Assembly: GCA_033558025.1 (NCBI GenBank)
Contig: JAUCEF010000008.1
Coordinates: 372,001 to 436,000, forward strand
Length of the DNA stretch: 64,000 nt
Origin: Phytophthora sp. 'mugwort'
Taxonomy: Eukaryota; Oomycota; Peronosporomycetes; Peronosporales; Peronosporaceae
Direction of reading: 5' to 3'
Notes under the pieces: model-generated
The model's database searches: none
What the model was told of the DNA's origin: nothing
Seen by the model: the letters and a program-made list of their open reading frames with translations, nothing else
Translations under genes and position numbers: made by a program
Shown here: one piece after another, positions 43,920 to 56,068 of the stretch
Numbering within the stretch: the first letter of the stretch is position 1
How the letters are laid out: the number at the start of each line of letters is the position of its first letter

Positions 43920-46900
43920 GCGGCCGACAGTGTAACCAGAACGCCTAAGATTGGCAATATCAGCTTCAACGTTCTGAATGACAACCCTCTTGTCTATAAG
44001 TCCCGACCGCTGTTCTCCGTTTCTGGTGGGATACAGCGGCTGGTAAGGATTTATCGACGCGAAATATGTTGCTGGACTGCGGGGCGACCACGATTGATGT
44101 GTAAACCACTGGGCCGCGGAGTATCAGCTTCGGACAACAACGTTCAGTGACAAGAATATCCGCGTCATGCTTGGAGACAACCAAATCGTGGAAGCGGAAC
44201 TGGAAGGTCTGCCTCCCGAGATCCAAGTATCGGGGCTAGACGAGGCATAAAAGTGTGTTGTCGTAGTTTACGCGATTCCCGACGAATTTGACTGCATCCT
44301 TGGAATCCCATTCTTCGAGGATGTGCAGCCCTGAAGCGACTGGAGAGGTCGACGTATTCAAGGAACAGGAGTGAAGACTCTGCGCTGGGAGCGGTCAGGT
44401 GCCACCTGCGGACCAATCGTGGAAGGCGGACCGGTGATTGCCTCCGGGCTTCGGAGATCTGTCGAGGCGAAAGGCCTGTCGGCGAAAGGACCCGATTCCT
44501 GTCGAGGCGCCGCGCCGGAAACGGATGTGAAGTATGTAGATGGCCCGGATCGCGACACAATGGAGAAAGAGACCTCTAGTGTTGTCCGCGGACTGCAAGA
44601 AGACGCGTCAACCGGCAAGGGTTCGGTAGAAGAACGCGACTTGGAGTCGCCAAAACGCGAGGGTACTGCAGGAGAGACTCATGGGAGCAGCATTGCCAAG
44701 GGGAAAGACACCTTCGTGGAGAAGATGCTCACAATTGGTGTGGTAGATGAGATCGGTGTGGAGAGCAAGTACATCACGCGAAAGAGATTCGAAAGTTCCT
44801 GAGAATCAAGACCAAGTCGATAAATGAACCCGATTTCAGGATGGTCCTGTCGAACGAGACAATCAAGCAAGTTGCTCGATCACTGCAACGGCGAGATCAA
44901 CCCGACAACGTCGGAAGTGCGAAGTTACAACCATATCTGGAGACGGACTGGGATAGCTTCCAGACAATCCAGCTTTTCTTTTTTTTATTCGTGGAGTACA
45001 AGGACAGTCTGTTTCGTCTTGAACTTCCAGAAGGCTTGCCCGAGAAACGCGACATCGAGCATCGGATCGACGTGCAAGATTCGAATCTTGCGGTGTATCG
45101 GCATCAGTGGAGACAATCACCGGAACAGCAGCGCGAAATCGTACGCTGGGTTGAAGACATGGTGAAGAAAAAGCTCATCCGTCCAAGCATCAGCCCCCAT
45201 ACTGCGCCAACATTCTGCGTCCGCAAGTCCGTCGGATGGAGAATTGTTCACGATTACCGATAGTTGAACTTGAACACTGTGCGCCAGAGTATTCCAATGA
45301 CAAGGAAGGAAGACATCTTGGACGCCATGCCGGGTGCACACTGGTTTTCGACGATGGATCTGATGGCCGCGTATTACCAAGTTCGCATGCGCGAAAAAAA
45401 ACATCAAGTTCACCGCGTTCAAGGCACCCAATGGACTCTGGGAGTACCTGGCACTACCCATGGGAGTCTGTAATGCACCTGCGACGATGCATCGTTTGAC
45501 ATCGAAGCTGTTTCGTGGTTTGGAGAACACGGAAGTCTTTCTACGACGACATCTACATCTTCACGAAGTCCCACGGCATTGACAAACATCTCGAAGCGTT
45601 GCGGAAGACATTGGACATCTTGCGCGGCAACAAGCTTTACGTGAAGCTTGCCAAGTGTGTCTTCTACGCTGACGAGATCCTGTGCTTAGGTGACTTCGTT
45701 GGGCGATATGGAGTACGGATAGATCCGGATAAGATCCAGACAATCAAGGACTGGCCCTTACCTCCAACGCAAGAGGAGCTTCACAGTTTCCTTGGCTTGA
45801 CTGGCTACGTCCATTGCTTCTGCCCGGAGTACGCTTCACTAACTGCGACCATGTTTTCTCTCCTGAAGAAGCGCAACGCGAAGATCCACTTCAACGACGA
45901 GCAGATATAGAACTTCAAAGAGTTGAAGCGGCGGTTGTGCAACCCACCGGTATTGTACCTCCCAGACTTCAACCAGTCTATGCATCTCCGGACGGATGCG
46001 AGCAAGTTCGATATGGGTGGAGTACTCTTCCAGGTGGTCGATGGTGTTGAGTGTCCTATTGCGTACACCGGTAGGAAGATGAAGTCAGCGGAGATCAACC
46101 ACCCAACCCAGCAGCATGAACTTCTTGCAATCGTTCACGCTCTGGCTGCGTTCAGGTTCTACTGCTTAGACAAACCTCCAATTGTCGAAACAAATCACAA
46201 GACTCTTGAAGGCCTGTTCATGCAAAAGATGGCCAATCGACGACTAGCGCGCTGGTACGATACCCTCGCGGAGTACCAGCCGACCTTCTCTTATCTGCCC
46301 GGAGCAAAGAACGGCATCGCGGATGCACTGAGTCGAAGGCCCGACTTCCAACCGGAGACGAAGTTACCATGACTTGAGCGTGACAAGTTTCGATGATACC
46401 TCTTTCAGCTTGGCGATCAGCGAAGTGACTACCAACTCCGAATTGATCTCCAGCATCAAGAAGGCGTACAAGAAGGCCAAACAATCTTCTCGGCGATCAA
46501 GCGCCGTACAGCTGGCTCAATACCGAAGCGCGTACAGCAACACCACAAGAAGTATCGCTGTTATTCTGAAGCGGTGGGATTGCTGTGGTGTCAAACACTG
46601 GTCGATGACGTGCCTCGCATTATCGTGACCAACGATCTGAAGTTGCGGCAGACAATCATCAGCGAGCGCCACGACACCAACTACGACGGTCGCCAGGTGC
46701 TAAACGGACGTACTTGACACTTGCACGTCGTTGGTACTGGTCTAAGATGCTCAAGTCCATCCAGAGATCCATCGCCGACTGTGAGCCTTGTCGAAGAAAC
46801 AAGCCACGGTTGACAAACCTCCAGGACAGCTCGAACCACTAAGCATTCCGGATGAGCGATGGCGATCCATCTCATGGACTTCATCACGGATCTACCCCGA

Positions 46901-47945
46901 ACAAAGAGAGACGTTGATTCCATTTGGGTCGTCGTTGGTCGGTTAACCAAGCGTTGCCACTTCGCACCTACGACCAAGACGGTGACAGCTGAAGGTGTTG
47001 CTCGACTCTCCATCGACAACATCTGGAAGCTGCACGGCATGCCATCTAACATCGTGTCTGATCGCGATAGGAAGTTTGTGTCCAACTTCTGGCAGCACGT
47101 CTTCATGTACATCGGAACGAAACTGAGCATGACCGTAGCGCACCGAGCCCAAGGCGATGGACAAACTGAGTGAATGAACCGTACGCTGGAGGAGTATCTC
47201 CGCTGCTTCGTTGGTCCACTGCAGGATGACCGGGACGTTCACTTGGCCAACGCTGAGTTTGCCATTAACTCGACGGTCAACTCCAGCACAAAACTTGCGC
47301 CGTTCGAAGCGGATCTGGGTTACATTCCGTTGTAATACCCACTTCAAATCACGGCGGAGCAACTTGTACGGATACTCAGAGTCGGCACGGCGCCGAGTTC
47401 CACGAACGTCAAGCAGCAATTCTACTGCGCTGTCGCGAAGTGCTAGCTGAAGCCCAAGAGCGAATGTGCGATGTTTACGACCGAAATCGTGATGAGCATT
47501 TCTTCGAAGTTGGGGACCAAGTGTACTTAGCACGAAGCACCTCGACCAAAGCACTCTGGCCTACCAAATTCCACGAAGTTTGGACCGAAGTGGATTGGTC
47601 CGTACATGGTCGCGCGGAAAGTGCACAACCATGCCTACGAGATCAGCATTCAGGCCAGAAACAAGCTCCATCCCGTCTTCAACACCGGATCGTTGAAGCC
47701 GTACAAGGAGTCAACTCGATTATCTCGACCAGATGACGTGACTGGAAGACGGCAGTGTCGGTCAGATTGTCAAACATCTTTTGGGAAAGCGTCGTCACAA
47801 AAGACGTACGCAATTCCTTATGGAGTGGGTGGGAGAGGAGAAGCCAACTTGGGAACCAGTGGAGAATCTCACGCAAAATCCAGACCTCATTGCGGACTTC
47901 GAGGCAACCCGGAGAACGAAGCGGCGAAAAAGATGAACAATACTG
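43920..47945 (+). pseudogene. pol of the gypsy element (PR-RT-RNaseH-INT-chromodomain), decayed
   Basis: Blocks in order: aspartic protease (LLDCGATT near 44070), reverse transcriptase (GAHWFSTMDLMAAYYQV near 45340; YDDIYIFTKS near 45545 in place of YxDDI), RNase H (LRTDASKFDMGGVL near 45990; NHPTQQHELLAIVHAL), integrase (RDVDSIWVVVGRLTK; IVSDRDRKFVS near 47060; an AHRAQGDGQTE block), and a C-terminal chromodomain-like stretch (FLMEWVGEEKPTWEPVENL near 47810-47870). There are numerous stops (for example near 44106, 45260, 45908, 47172 and 47335) and frameshifts. The chromodomain places it with chromoviruses. Confidence 0.85.
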
Positions 47946-48674
47946 GGGGGGGGGCAAAGGCCACATGTAATCCCGATTTACAACCCCTACTATTGTTGCT
48001 ACTTCTTCAAACGCTGCTCCCGATTACGCTGAGTCTTCGACTTGCGCTTCCCATGGCGACACTGGTACCCCAGCTACAGTTCGACGCGGCAGATCAACTT
48101 CACGTGCTTAATCCATTCCTGATATCGGAGAAGCATAGCAACAATCGGCGGGTCGTTCTTGGTGTCGTAGTCATCGAGCGATGAGTCGCTTGCCAGGACC
48201 ATGCGAGATCACGATGAAACAGTCCCCAAGTCCATCATCGCCAGCGCTCATGATGTAGGCACCAGCATCAAGCATCTTGCGGTCTCATCGCCACGACGAA
48301 GACGAGTGCGTTGCGGACGAGCTGGAAGATCCTCGTCATCACTGTCGTCTATGCAATCGCGGGTGTAACCATGTCGGCTGCTGCACCTGATTCTGGATCT
48401 GATTCTGATTCTACATCTGAAGTCAGGAGGCACGCTCGATGGCAGAGAAGGCGCAGGAGCCTCAGCAGCTGAGCTACGAGGCGAAGCTATCCCACCGAGA
48501 GACAGCACAGGGAGAAGCACTATCAGCAGCACAAGACTTATCCAAGCCCCCAGGAATCTGGCCACCGAACGGCAGCGAGAGGCAAGAGGGTCGGACGAAT
48601 CAAGGCAGCAACGACACAACTCAGAGCAAGTTCTTTCAGGAATGTTGACTCGCTGAAGGGACGCGATTTGCCAG
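47946..48674 (+). other. Region between pol and the 3' LTR
   Basis: A 9-G run at 47945-47953, then short broken ORFs, including one at 48439-48648 that is rich in Gln, Ser and Glu. No envelope or accessory gene is recognised. Confidence 0.4.
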
Positions 48675-48686
48675 AGGGAGGGTGAG
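48675..48686 (+). other. Polypurine tract of the LTR element
   Basis: GGGAGGGTGAG-type purine run immediately before the TG that starts the right LTR. This is the expected plus-strand primer site. Confidence 0.6.
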
Positions 48687-48999
48687 TGTATGCGGATTGG
48701 CTATGAAGGTAGCCGCTAGGATGTGGATCTAGAACAACAGAGAATTAGGATAGTATCAACCGCCGTACGACTGCTTATAACCGCCGTACATCTGTTTTAT
48801 ATTAGTAACCGCCGTACATCTGTTTTATATTAGTGAAACTAATATAAAACAGATGTACGGCGGTTACGTGAAACTAATGTAAAGCAGTCGTACGGCGGTT
48901 GAGGAGGCCACGCGGCCTCCATCCGACCGACCTGCGGGGGACGGCTCACTCTGGTTCTAGCCGCCCTCCCCAAACTCACACGCTTTCAAAAAAGATATA
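48687..48999 (+). repeat. 3' LTR, 313 bp, with palindromic expansion
   Basis: Same start and end as the left LTR. At 48757-48900 a unit reading GTGAAACTAAT...GTACGGCGGTT, single in the left LTR, is present as three inverted and two direct copies, giving a long imperfect hairpin. Confidence 0.8.
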
Positions 49000-49004
49000 G
49001 CTAT

Positions 49005-49529
49005 TTATCCGGTGTTTATTTAGTATGGTTATATTTATACTCGATCAACGTGCAGATGGTGAAAGGGCTACTTCTGGAGTAACTATCGACGGATATCTGT
49101 CTGCCACTGATGATTAGTGGCGTTCCCCTATTGCGTGCTGTATTATAAGTAACGGAGGCAACGTAGGCTGTAACCGAGTTTTGTGGCATACTCGAAGACG
49201 CAGCAACCGAGGCACAAATATCGCACGACCCTCGCCGTATTTGCGTAGTTAGGGCCAGCGCCGCGCTTCCAGCGATCCGAGCCCTGTACGGGTCGCTGAG
49301 TGGATCATCTCTTCGATGGAGCGCAGGAACTACCTTTGCGGTGCATAGCGCGCCAAGCAAATTCCAGGCCAGTATTCACAGTATTTAGCACGGACGTGCC
49401 AACATTGAAGTTAAGAACTTAATTCTGAGCAGAAAGCTGGTCCAGCCAGAAATTCCGTTTGAAAGGTTTCTGATAAGGACTAGATCAGTAACCAACATTT
49501 TGACAATCCTTACCTGAAGCTGAAGTATT
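49005..49529. other. No gene recognised
   Basis: Sequence between the LTR element and a GH17 remnant. A minus-strand ORF at 49016-49360 has no recognisable content. Confidence 0.4.
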
Positions 49530-49845
49530 TGTTGAATCTATCTGTCATCGCTGCTGTCTCCACCCTCGTTGTGACTCAAGAAAATAATTGGCTGGCGTCT
49601 GCTACGCCCATGACACCACCAAACTGCGAACTGGATGGTGTTCGCCAACGATATGATTAGTCCGTCGCGTGAAAAACCGCGTGCAAAACATCAATTGGTT
49701 CGGTCCATCACCTCCACATCAACGAGTGGTGTGGGGGTTTGAACGCGTGTGCAACACTATTAGACTCAATGTATACTCTTTCTTCGCAAGGATATCGCAC
49801 TCCTCGTTGGAACTCAGCGGTCTCACATGACTCCAAGAGTTTTTT
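49530..49845 (+). pseudogene. GH17 pseudogene, 5' half
   Basis: Across frames it shows a signal-like LNLSVIAAVSTLVV, VCYAHDTT (for VCYAPWHH), RRVKNRVQN, INEW and NVYSFFA (for NIxPFFT). These are parts of the GH17 proteins above, in order but with an internal deletion of the acid/base region. It stops abruptly before a T/G homopolymer tract (49840-49885). The missing C-terminal part is found in the same orientation at 54400-54585. Confidence 0.65.
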
Positions 49846-50101
49846 TTCGTGTTTATTTTTGTTTTTTTTTTGGGGGGGGGGGGGGCAAACCTCCCATGGC
49901 GCAAAATGGCCGACAACCCGCCGACACAACCGGCGTAACCGTGGTGTAATAAATTGGCGTTATTATGCATTTGCCAGCTAAAACAGGCTTCTAATTCGGA
50001 ATTTGGGCTTCAGGCGATTGGCTGGCTCGAACACAAATTTCGAGCAGGCATCCCAGGTAAGCCCGCAAGAATGGGTCGAGGTCATCGTCTCGTTCGCGCT
50101 A

Positions 50102-50310
50102 CTACTGGGTTGTTTGATGATCTGAATACTGCAGCAGCACGCCAACAGCCAGTTCCAGGTCGACCACTAGCAGCAGGGCACCGTAGAAGCTTTGCAAAGG
50201 CGTGGTGGGGTGCACGTTCAAAGGGCGTCATGCTGGCATTTTTGATGTCGTGTGCCATTTTTCTACCAGTACTGAACAAACTACTGGGTTGCTTGATGAT
50301 CTGAATGCTG
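50102..50310 (+). repeat. Short direct repeat pair
   Basis: CTACTGGGTTGTTTGATGAT...CTG at 50102-50131 recurs with two changes at 50281-50310. The intervening 149 bp are unique. It could be part of a decayed repeat protein gene. Confidence 0.45.
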
Positions 50311-50534
50311 TAGCAGGTAACGTGAATGCAGGTAGTGAAGCTCAAGTAGTCACAAATTAAAACAATCAACTGGAATATAAGCTGGCATGATTTCTCTAAA
50401 GTTATCGCGTGTTACGTGGTCAACTAGTTTAGAAGACAACTACGCCACAGCGTGTCTGGCGTACCTGATAGCATTATATTGCTCGTGCCGTCCTGCGAGA
50501 TGCGAGCAACAACCTACTGATGCTCTAGTTGTAG

Positions 50535-52143
50535 TCATGGTGCCCTATCTGCGCAGCACCATGATCTTGGAGCGAAACGCAGCACGGAACGGTCTGATTT
50601 TCTTGATGTTAGCCTCTCCATCTCGGTCAGTATAGAAAGAGGCTGCTCCTTGAAGATAATGAACTGTGCAATCGTGTCCATGTAATACAGCATATAAATG
50701 TCGCAGTCGACTGAATTAATTTGTTGAGGCTTCGTAGCAAAAGTATAACACGAGAAAGGAGTACTTCCACAAACTTGTACCATCAATGCTTTCGCGAGGC
50801 TGAAGACGCAATCCGAGTTATGAGTGCCTGGGAGCGAGTCAATGTGATAGAACGAGATCATATTGGCCAGAGGGTGTTCAATAACCAACAGGTCCCAGTG
50901 GCAATTTCCCGAGACAGGAATCATCACATAGGGATACAATCACCAAGTAAACTTGTCCAGAAGCCCTCTAACACTCGAAAAAAGTTTTTCAGAATCGCGG
51001 CAATGCTCAAGCTGTGCATACAGCGAGCACCCAAAAGCATAGACCGACCCAGACGCCTGGGCAGACACTTGTATATGACGTTGTCGATAATGGTGTGGTG
51101 TGGAAACTGAGCGGCTCTAGCGATCTCACCTCATCCGAATATACATCAACTTTGCGAATATCCGGCCACGATGAGCTATCGTGATTTCCAAAACTAAACG
51201 AAAACACCGGGGCTGGTTTCGACTGCGCAGTCTGGGCAGCGAGTTAATTTCACGGGTACCGATGAAGATTCCATCAGCATCATCAGCGGCGTGCGCTACA
51301 GAGCCGCTGCCTGTTTTGCCTTCATAATATTCTAGCCGTTCAAAATCTGGGTCGTTATCATCGTAACTGCAATCGTCACTTTTTTCATACACACGACCGC
51401 TTTCTGAGTCATCGCACTTTAGACAGCATCATGCTCTGATGATGCATCGCTGGACGAATCACCGTCGTGTATACTATCCCTATCGTCAGAATCAGAATCC
51501 GTAGGAAGCATTGCCCCCAATCCATCAATGGGTATCTCGCCCAGAGATTGTCGCGTACAGGTTCGATGTGCGATTACGTCAGGTTTAGTGACAGCACCAA
51601 ATTCGTCACTATTTGCAATACTGTCGCCATCGTCCACTGCATCAATGCTGACAACCGCGTCTTGACGATCGTGATCGTCGGTTAGCTTACTCGTCGCCGA
51701 TGCCAGTGCAGAGCTGGTCACACATTCGGTTGGAGATGGGTCAGCCTGAGAAAGAGCTTGCTCTTCGCTCACTTGTTCAAGTGAGCCGCTTGAAGTACCA
51801 CATTTGTACCGTTCATGAAACCAGGCACCCAGGCTCGTTGCGCACTCTGCTTTTTACTAAGAAACTCATCTTTCGTTTGGCAGTATCATGCTTGCGTCCC
51901 CCTCCCATAGCGCACATCCGGTTGCTCCAGTGGTGCCGCAACGTCACGGCTTCAATTCTTCCATCTCGAGAGAGTCGACCTCTTTACCCCGAGCTCTTTA
52001 GAGGCCTTTGTTGGTCCCCATTCAGGGTTTGCGTTCCATGTTGCTACAGCCGCCACCTGATCGCGGATACGTGTTGTAGCGCAGTGGCGTTTCTCTGAGG
52101 TTTCCATCTTGACGTCGCGAGGGGGCGAAGCAAAACTGGCCAC
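50535..52143 (-). pseudogene. Transposon-type ORF with HTH, acidic region and Ulp1 (C48) protease domain, decayed
   Basis: At the 5' end (52143) a frame reads TRIRDQVAAVATWN ... ASKELGVKRSTLSRWKN, a helix-turn-helix. Asp/Ser-rich acidic frames follow (51419-51772). The C-terminal piece (50535-50939) has HWDLLVIEH ... FYHIDSL ... QQINSVDCDIYMLYYMD, the His, Asp, Gln and Cys order of Ulp1/SUMO-protease-like peptidases. Frames are broken between these. Ulp1 domains often occur in oomycete DNA transposons, and no transposase catalytic core is seen, so the element type is open. Confidence 0.5.
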
Positions 52144-52172
52144 TGAAGAATTCGATTGAAGATGTTACAGTG

Positions 52173-52270
52173 TAACGGTATTACAGAATAACTCGACCGC
52201 GTTACCGAATAACTGGTCAGCAAGTGTCAGTAAATAAAAAAAACGCAATTTACTGAGTTATTCTGTAACA
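52173..52270. repeat. Small inverted repeat, possible transposon end
   Basis: TTACAGAATAACTC at 52173 pairs with GAGTTATTCTGTAA at 52257, and further TTATTCTGTAACG copies lie nearby. It sits just upstream of the HTH/Ulp1 ORF and could be its terminal repeat or a MITE. Confidence 0.4.
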
Positions 52271-52699
52271 CCGACGATTTATTCTGTAACGCTGTTCAGC
52301 CTTCTTGTACCTACTGATGGCGTAGTTATCTAGCTGCTTGTTTCGCGTGGAGCGGGATCCACGATTTGCCAGACGCAAGCAGACTGCGGTACTCATTTTG
52401 TGTTTGCTAAACGCATTCGCTCGATGTAGACGTCGTAGGTGTTTCAGCGCCCAGAACCGAACTTGCGCTTAGCTCCTTGCGTTCGCAGAAGAGCGGACAT
52501 GTTTGCTTCGGCGAGGTAAGCTTCGCGAGAAACATCATTCTTGTAGCTCATTGCGAACGGGTCAAGCTTAAACCTCGAGGTAAGACAATTTAATAGAGGT
52601 CACGATCTGCTTCGGCTGCGACTTGTACTGCCTGTCTTCGCAGACATCCCAAAGCCGTGGTGTCCTTCGTGTACCACTCGAACCAAATTGACGCTGCCG

Positions 52700-54280
52700 T
52701 CTTCGACGCTGACCTCACTTTCCGCTTTTCACCCGCGGCATTGTTGGAACTACGACTGGATCGGCTGGATTACAATTCATTGGAGTGGTAAGTCCCTTGG
52801 AAGATGGATAGACAACTGTTTCTCATACTCACTATTTCGTGAGGCTAGTTCGCGATTAGCATCCCTGAGCTGCGCGATCACCATGTTTTGCTGGTTTATT
52901 AGTTGCATCTTACGTGATAAAGGCTCTGCTTCCTTAGGTTCTGTTATCGTAACTTTCCGAGCCAATTCAGTGCTCCATGAAAGTATCTTCGGAAGTGATA
53001 TTAAAAACGGAACAAGCATGTCCGCATTCGTGAGACGTAAGGACTCATATGATATCTCTCGTTCATATCAGGAAAGTGCTAAACCAACGTTCAATAAGGA
53101 GATCAGCAACGTGGATGTAGATGTTGTACGACATAATGTCAAAGCCCAAACTTGACGCAAACACAAGGTTCCGAAGATCGCGTATCTTCTCTTTCGTGGT
53201 AGAATCCAAGTTGTTCAGCGACGGTATCGTAGGGGTGGCGTCTGGCTTCCAGCCACTCAGCACTTTAGAAACCTTCACATCTTCGCTAGTAGCGTAGTGT
53301 TGAATAAATAAGCGAACGCTTTGTTTGTCGCCGTCATGTTCCAGCTATCCCGACCAAAACTCCACTGGGCACTCAGATTGGATCCCCGTTAGCGTGCTGG
53401 GCTTCAGTAGAGGATGATACAGATGCTGTATCATCCTCTACTGAAGCCAGTTACTTGAGGTCAATCAATGAGGACACCGGAAACTCTTCCATAGCTAGGG
53501 TCATTCCAATGGCATGCAGAGGGCACGTTATAAACGATCGCTCGTCTGGGAAAAGCGAGAGACCCTGTTTCTCTAACGTTTTGGTGCGGACCAGCTGGAT
53601 AAAGAAGACGTTCGTGCAGAACAATGACAGATTGCATATCTGGACAAAAGCTTGAACCGACGCTCTGCCAAATGAATACCACATGATTGCGAGGAACGCC
53701 GCATCTTGGTAGTCTTTTGACTCGTCGCTTCATAATAAATGCCATCTACTAGGAAGCGCAAGTCTCGCTTTGTACACGCAGTCGCCTTCTTCACAGCACC
53801 TCCTTGTTGACGCTTAAGACAATGGCGTTCCGGGATTCTACCCATCTTGATCAGCTATTGTTCGATGGCGTGGCGCTGAAGTGGAAAATCATCGAGCAAC
53901 CAGTTCTTGACATTGCGGTAATAGCTCATGACTGTGTTGCGCTTGCGCGGTTCACTCCTTTGCCGTCCGAAAAGGAGGATACATGCCAAACCGGTCCATA
54001 AGCGCGAGGAACGCCGATCCACTAGTGTCAGCCCGCACTCCGGCGTGGACAATTACACCGTTGTGTTCACACCCCGACGCCAAAAGATTCTTGAAAATGT
54101 TCACTGCTGTGGCTTACGCACGGTTGGTGTTGTCCGGTGCAAGCTCCTCGAGTCCCATACTTTCTTCTAGTCTCTTGTCGGCAGGTTGTTTGATATTCGT
54201 CAAACATAAATAGCCTTGACTTCTGTAGTCCATTCAAAATAGTTGCCGACAGATACTTTCGGCCAGTGTCGGTTGGCACT
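52700..54280 (-). pseudogene. Crypton-like tyrosine recombinase remnant
   Basis: Minus-strand fragments in order: AFLAIMWYSFGRAS (near 53700), VRTKTLEKQGLSLFPDERSFITCPLHAIGMTLAM (53590-53490), then VSKVLSGWKPDA (near 53275) and a coiled-coil C terminus (QQNMVIAQLRDANRELASRN). The 'R-TKT-x-EQGLSLFPD...CP..A' and 'KVLSGW' blocks are, to my recollection, characteristic of oomycete Crypton-type tyrosine recombinases. Frameshifts and a 49-bp palindrome at 53400 break it. No terminal repeats are expected for Cryptons and none are seen. Confidence 0.5.
53400..53448. repeat. Perfect 23-bp inverted repeat with 3-nt spacer
   Basis: The arms GGCTTCAGTAGAGGATGATACAG and its exact complement are separated by ATG. 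It lies inside the Crypton-like remnant where the coding homology has a gap, so it is likely a local inverted duplication, not a terminator. Confidence 0.7.
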
Positions 54281-54399
54281 AAACCTATCCCTAAGATATG
54301 TGATTGGATAAGGAAGGAAATTGATTGGTAGTCGATAGCATGGGGTTATTTGATAGGCTAATCGCATCATACAAACTGAAAGGTAAATCGTCGGGTGTC

Positions 54400-54585
54400 G
54401 GCAACTTCATGATATTCATCCATACCTCACGTTCCTCCGATTGGCGCTATCACGCAATTCTTCTGGTGGGTTTTGCTGGCGGCAAGGACCAGTCGTATTC
54501 TTTGATCAAACGATGAGCTACTCTGGGACAGAATACGAGAAGCACACAAGTCGCAGCATACGGGTATCAGTATGCCATGAGTGTC
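54400..54585 (+). pseudogene. GH17 pseudogene, 3' half
   Basis: Across frames: IGAITQFFW, FAGGKDQSY, QTMSYSGTEYEKH and KSQHTGISMP, the C-terminal blocks of the GH17 proteins. It picks up about where the 5' half at 49530-49845 stops, with roughly 25 residues missing at the junction. The nucleophile block is absent. Confidence 0.65.
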
Positions 54586-54939
54586 GCGTCTAAATGGAAA
54601 GATCTTCCAGCTCGCTTCCGTTACGAGTGGTTGTTGTATTTTTCGTATTTTTCTTTGATAAAATGTAAGCTCGGGACAGCCACTCACGCTAATCGATCTA
54701 AGAGTCACTTATGAGCCTGTACGATGCCTCAGGCGTATACGAGCGTTATTAGTTAGTTTTTTTTTTTATTATTATTTTTCGTTGAAACGGCTATCTGTTG
54801 CGGTTTTTGGGCAGCAAAGAAACTGAAAGGGCTTCGGAGTTGGAAAACCGAATTTTTCAAGTTCCCTCGTGCAACGCTAGACGAAATCGAGTTAATCTGC
54901 TTCACCTCACAACAGAACGGCCGGCATATCATTCATATC

Positions 54940-55813
<874 letters not shown>

Positions 55814-56068
55814 CACTCTTTATAGATCAATGAACAAAATTGAGAACAAATTCCGCCCTTTAGCGTGATTACCAGGCAGCAGGATGAGTCCCATTATCGC
55901 CAAGGGTAATCCAAAATGATTGCCAGGTAGACTGGGCATCGGGCAATCCGTCCCATCATCAGCCCATTAAGTTAACATGTTTGCGATCACTTTCCATTTT
56001 CTCGTCTTCCAGACGACACATCAACATACGCAACGCAGAGCAGCAGACGCACGGAAACCGCTCCTGTG

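Larger units (their letters stand above)
42859..48999 (+). mobile_element. Ty3/gypsy LTR retrotransposon (chromovirus), decayed
   Basis: LTRs starting TGTATGCG bound 5.6 kb of internal sequence, with the 5-bp duplication GCTAT at 42854-42858 and 49000-49004. The order gag, protease, RT, RNase H, integrase, chromodomain defines the gypsy/chromovirus group. Many stops and frameshifts make it inactive. Its right LTR is 110 bp longer than its left one. Confidence 0.9.

Noticed and set aside
49840..49885. T-run followed by a long G-run as a poly(A)-type retroposon tail or terminator
   Set aside because: Homopolymers at this point may be assembly or sequencing artefacts, and no retroposon body is attached.
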